Shown: positions 60,982-64,000 of the stretch, one piece after another
How the letters are laid out: each line of letters opens with the position of its first letter
How positions within the stretch are numbered: position 1 is the stretch's first letter
From: Spiribacter salinus M19-40
GTDB lineage: Bacteria > Pseudomonadota > Gammaproteobacteria > Nitrococcales > Nitrococcaceae
DNA: 64,000 nucleotides
Assembly: GCF_000319575.2 (NCBI RefSeq)
Contig: NC_021291.1
Coordinates: 1,513,501 to 1,577,500, forward strand
Direction: 5' to 3'
Made by a program: the position numbers and the translations under genes
The notes under the pieces: model-generated
The model's database searches: none
What the model saw: only the letters and a program-made list of their open reading frames with translations
What the model was told of the DNA's origin: nothing

Positions 60982-61057
60982 TGGAGCTGGCGAGAGGATT
61001 CGAACCCCCGACCGGCTGATTACAAATCAGCTGCTCTACCAACTGAGCTACGCCAGC
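60982..61057 (-). tRNA. tRNA-Thr (UGU)
   Basis: The 76-base cloverleaf has acceptor GCTGGCG, D-arm AGCTCAGTTGGTAGAGC, anticodon arm GCTGA-TTTGTAA-TCAGC (anticodon TGT), T-loop GGTTCGAATCC and encoded CCA. In E. coli the matching thrU directly precedes tyrU-glyT-thrT-tufB. Here the island follows its 3' end. No repeat of its 3' end was found near tRNA-Tyr by eye. Confidence 0.97.
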
Positions 61058-61115
61058 ATCTTTGATGCAACGCGAGAGGGTACCCCGGTTGACCGCAACG
61101 GGCAATTCGCAAATG

Positions 61116-61853
61116 CTACTGGAGGGCGGCTATGCCCTCGAGGACAAGGTCCGGGCGCAAGGTGACCGACCGGTCCAGATAACGGCTGATCAATGTAGCA
61201 TCGCCACCGGTTAAGACCGCCGTCAGCGCCTCAGGCGTATTCGTTGCGCACCGTTGCAACAGCCCCTGGAGCGCCATGGCGGTGCCGTGCAGGTAACCGC
61301 TTGCCAGCGCGTCGGGGGTGTTGTTGGCCGGAAAGGGCGTGCTGTTGGGCCAGTCAACGCGGGGCAGGCCGGGGGCCAGGCCGGTTAGGCCGGCTTGTTG
61401 GGCGGCGAGGCCCGGCAGGATCAGGCCGCCCTGGTGCTGGCCATGCGCATCGAGCACATCCAGGGTGATCGCGCTGCCGCAGTCGATAATGCAGGCGGGC
61501 GCTTTGCCCGCGGCTCTGGCGCCAACCATGGCAAGCCAGCGATCGGTCCCCAGCTGCGCTGGCGTTGGGTAGGCGACTTGCACCCCGCCCCCCGTGGCCG
61601 GTGTCTCCAACCAGTGGGGCGCGAGATCCCAATGGGTCGTGGTCCATTGCGCGATTGCGGCCTGGGTGCCGGCCGACGCGGGGCCAGACACGCCGCGCAC
61701 GCGTTGCGGCGGCGCACTCAGCCGCGACCATTCAGCGAACAACAGCTCAAGGTTGTCGTGGGCCACGGCGCGGCTGCTACCGATGACTCGACCATTCGCT
61801 GCCAGCGCCCATTTGATGCGGCTATTGCCGACATCAACCACCAGGTCGTTCAT
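61116..61853 (-). CDS. coaX: Type III pantothenate kinase
   Basis: CoaX phosphorylates pantothenate, the first step of coenzyme A synthesis. 245 residues from the ATG at 61853, which overlaps the birA stop (ATGA). Motifs are DVGNSRIKWALA (ATP phosphate-binding), GTDRWLAMVGA and IIDCGSAITLDVL, and GGLILPGLAAQQ. Length fits the family (~250). birA-coaX coupling is common in gammaproteobacteria. Ends 59 bases before tRNA-Thr. Confidence 0.93.
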   Translation of the reverse strand: MNDLVVDVGNSRIKWALAANGRVIGSSRAVAHDNLELLFAEWSRLSAPPQRVRGVSGPASAGTQAAIAQWTTTHWDLAPHWLETPATGGGVQVAYPTPAQLGTDRWLAMVGARAAGKAPACIIDCGSAITLDVLDAHGQHQGGLILPGLAAQQAGLTGLAPGLPRVDWPNSTPFPANNTPDALASGYLHGTAMALQGLLQRCATNTPEALTAVLTGGDATLISRYLDRSVTLRPDLVLEGIAALQ

Positions 61854-62635
61854 GCCGTTGCCTCCCAGCCGCCCTGGATACGGCACTCACCCGCGTTCAC
61901 CCACTGCTCACCCGATGCCGTGGCAAGCCGCAACTGACCGTTGGGGGTGATGCCGAGCACTTCGCCTTGTAGTGGGGTGCCCGTGCCGTCCGATTGCGTA
62001 ACCACGACGATGTGCCCGGCGAGGGCGTCGCGTGCGGGCCAGCAGGCATCCAGGATGGCCGCGGCGGCGTCGGGCGAGCGCATGACGGCGTCGAATATCG
62101 CCGCGGCGAGTTGGCCGATGAGGTTTTCGTGGGTCGGTCGGTCACCCAGGTCTTTCAGGCCGATGGCGCGCCGGTCGGTCGGCAGGTTTTGAATCGCGGT
62201 TGTTGACCGATTGATGCCAACACCCACGATCAGCGCCGTTGGCAGCCGTTCGACGAGGATACCGCCCAGTTTGGCGCCGTTAACGACCAAATCGTTCGGC
62301 CATTTAACGGCAATGCCCGGGAAGCCTGCGCTCGTTAGCGCCTCGGCAAGGGCGATTCCGACCAGCAGTGTCACGGTCGGCTGAACTGGCTCGTCCGGGG
62401 ACAGCGGCACGCCCACACTGAAATACCATCCGCCCGCGGGCGAGGCCCAGGCTCGGCCACGTCGGCCGCGACCCTGGGTCTGCGTCCGCGCAGTCACCAG
62501 TGTAGGACCGGCCAGGGACTGCGCAGCGAGCCATTCATTCGTGCTGGCCAGCGACTCGAACACGTGAATGGCCGTTTGGGCATGGCGGGGGCCGAGCCCT
62601 GCCTGGACTGCAGCGAGGGTGTCTTGCGTGGTCAT
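61850..62635 (-). CDS. birA: Biotin-protein ligase without DNA-binding domain
   Basis: BirA activates biotin and attaches it to the acetyl-CoA carboxylase carrier. The ATG at 62635 gives 261 residues. Motifs are FESLASTNEWL, the adenylate-binding loop GRGRRGRAW and KWPNDLVV, then GGILVE and GVGINR. The N-terminal helix-turn-helix of E. coli BirA (321 aa) is absent, so this is a catalytic-only (group I) enzyme and should not act as the bio repressor. The longer frame upstream runs through 5S rRNA and is spurious. Confidence 0.93.
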   Translation of the reverse strand: MTTQDTLAAVQAGLGPRHAQTAIHVFESLASTNEWLAAQSLAGPTLVTARTQTQGRGRRGRAWASPAGGWYFSVGVPLSPDEPVQPTVTLLVGIALAEALTSAGFPGIAVKWPNDLVVNGAKLGGILVERLPTALIVGVGINRSTTAIQNLPTDRRAIGLKDLGDRPTHENLIGQLAAAIFDAVMRSPDAAAAILDACWPARDALAGHIVVVTQSDGTGTPLQGEVLGITPNGQLRLATASGEQWVNAGECRIQGGWEATA

Positions 62636-62686
62636 GGCTGAAAACGCCTTACCGTTGGTTCGGCCATTATCGCCGCGGGGTGCTGA

Positions 62687-62722
62687 AAAAAGAAAACCCC
62701 CGCAGCCAGAGACTGCAGGGGT
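62687..62722 (-). terminator. rRNA operon terminator
   Basis: Minus strand: AAACCCCTGCAG, loop, CTGCGGGGGTTTTC followed by TTTTTT. It lies right after 5S rRNA and should end the rrn transcript before birA. Confidence 0.9.
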
Positions 62723-62735
62723 TTGGGTGTAAAAA

Positions 62736-62852
62736 CCTGGCGATGACCTACTTTCGCACCACAGCGAGGCGGCACTATCATCGGCGCTGCGCAGTTTCAC
62801 TTCCGAGTTCGGAATGGGGTCGGGTGGTTCCCACGCGCTATTTTCGCCAGGC
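62736..62852 (-). rRNA. rrf: 5S ribosomal RNA
   Basis: About 117 bases on the minus strand starting GCCTGGCG and ending CGCCAGG, with the conserved CCCGACCCCATTCCGAACTC and GAAACTGCGCAGCGCCGATG regions and closing helix. It follows 23S rRNA by ~100 bases. Confidence 0.95.
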
Positions 62853-62952
62853 AAGCCGGTTTTCCGTCGGCGCATCGCGGCGCCGGCGGATCAGAAAATG
62901 TTGTCTATGGCATACAGGACCGATGCATACAATCCACTTGGGGTTATATGAT

Positions 62953-64000
<1,048 letters not shown>

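Noticed and set aside
62636..62875. 80-codon N-terminal extension of birA
   Set aside because: The extension translates the rrn terminator and most of 5S rRNA. The ATG at 62635 gives the normal catalytic N-terminus.

Overview
The window comes from the chromosome of a halophilic, GC-rich gammaproteobacterium. The gene order rrn - birA - coaX - tRNA-Thr ... tRNA-Tyr-Gly-Thr - tufB - tRNA-Trp - secE - nusG - rplKAJL - rpoBC - rpsLG - fusA - tufA - S10/spc matches the gammaproteobacterial pattern. The very acidic secreted proteins suggest a halophile, perhaps of the Ectothiorhodospiraceae (Spiribacter/Halorhodospira type). That placement is inference; no species is claimed.

1-25.7 kb (all minus strand) is conserved translation and transcription machinery: secY (partial), the spc and S10 ribosomal clusters, tufA, fusA, rpsG, rpsL, rpoC, rpoB, rplL, rplJ, rplA, rplK, nusG, secE and tRNA-Trp. 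All look intact, with tight spacing and several stop/start overlaps.

25.8-27.8 kb is the wrecked tufB locus. The tRNA-Tyr, tRNA-Gly and tRNA-Thr genes are intact. tufB keeps only its first ~67 codons and its last ~140. Between them lies the promoter, ribosome binding site and first 307 codons of a surface-layer-like gene, fused in frame to the EF-Tu tail. tufA at 9.4-10.6 kb is therefore the only complete EF-Tu gene seen here.

27.9-61 kb is a ~33-kb island that separates tRNA-Thr(UGU) from tRNA-Tyr-Gly-Thr-tufB, genes that form one operon in E. coli. It holds a trypsin/Calx-beta protease, two tandem tyrosine recombinases, and large acidic RTX/S-layer-like genes (one truncated at its 5' end, two complete). 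It also holds a 5'-truncated copy of the first surface gene, an FG-GAP surface protein, IS remnants, and two copies of a 25-26 residue lipoprotein gene. A translationally coupled operon of nine genes follows: type I secretion ABC protein, membrane-fusion protein, TolC-like protein, three glycosyltransferases, an F420-hydrogenase-beta-like protein, a flippase and a polysaccharide pyruvyl transferase. The set resembles the Caulobacter rsa S-layer system (RTX S-layer protein, T1SS, LPS anchor genes).

The central observation is two pairs of long inverted repeats in the surface genes. IR1 (517 bp, 26220-26736 against 32083-32599, 7 differences counted by eye) links the surface-gene head, now fused to tuf, with the headless body at 32.1-35.4 kb. 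Inverting the segment between them would rebuild one in-frame gene of about 1,229 codons. IR2 (~1.8 kb, 34084-35929 against 47548-49367) lets the complete downstream genes (834 and 1,849 aa, sharing their first ~155 residues) trade places behind that gene. This looks like a nested invertible locus controlling ON/OFF state and choice of surface protein. The alternatives are fixed rearrangement debris or a misassembly at the repeated tuf sequence.

61-64 kb returns to conserved sequence: tRNA-Thr(UGU), coaX, birA, an rRNA terminator, 5S rRNA and the 3' part of 23S rRNA.
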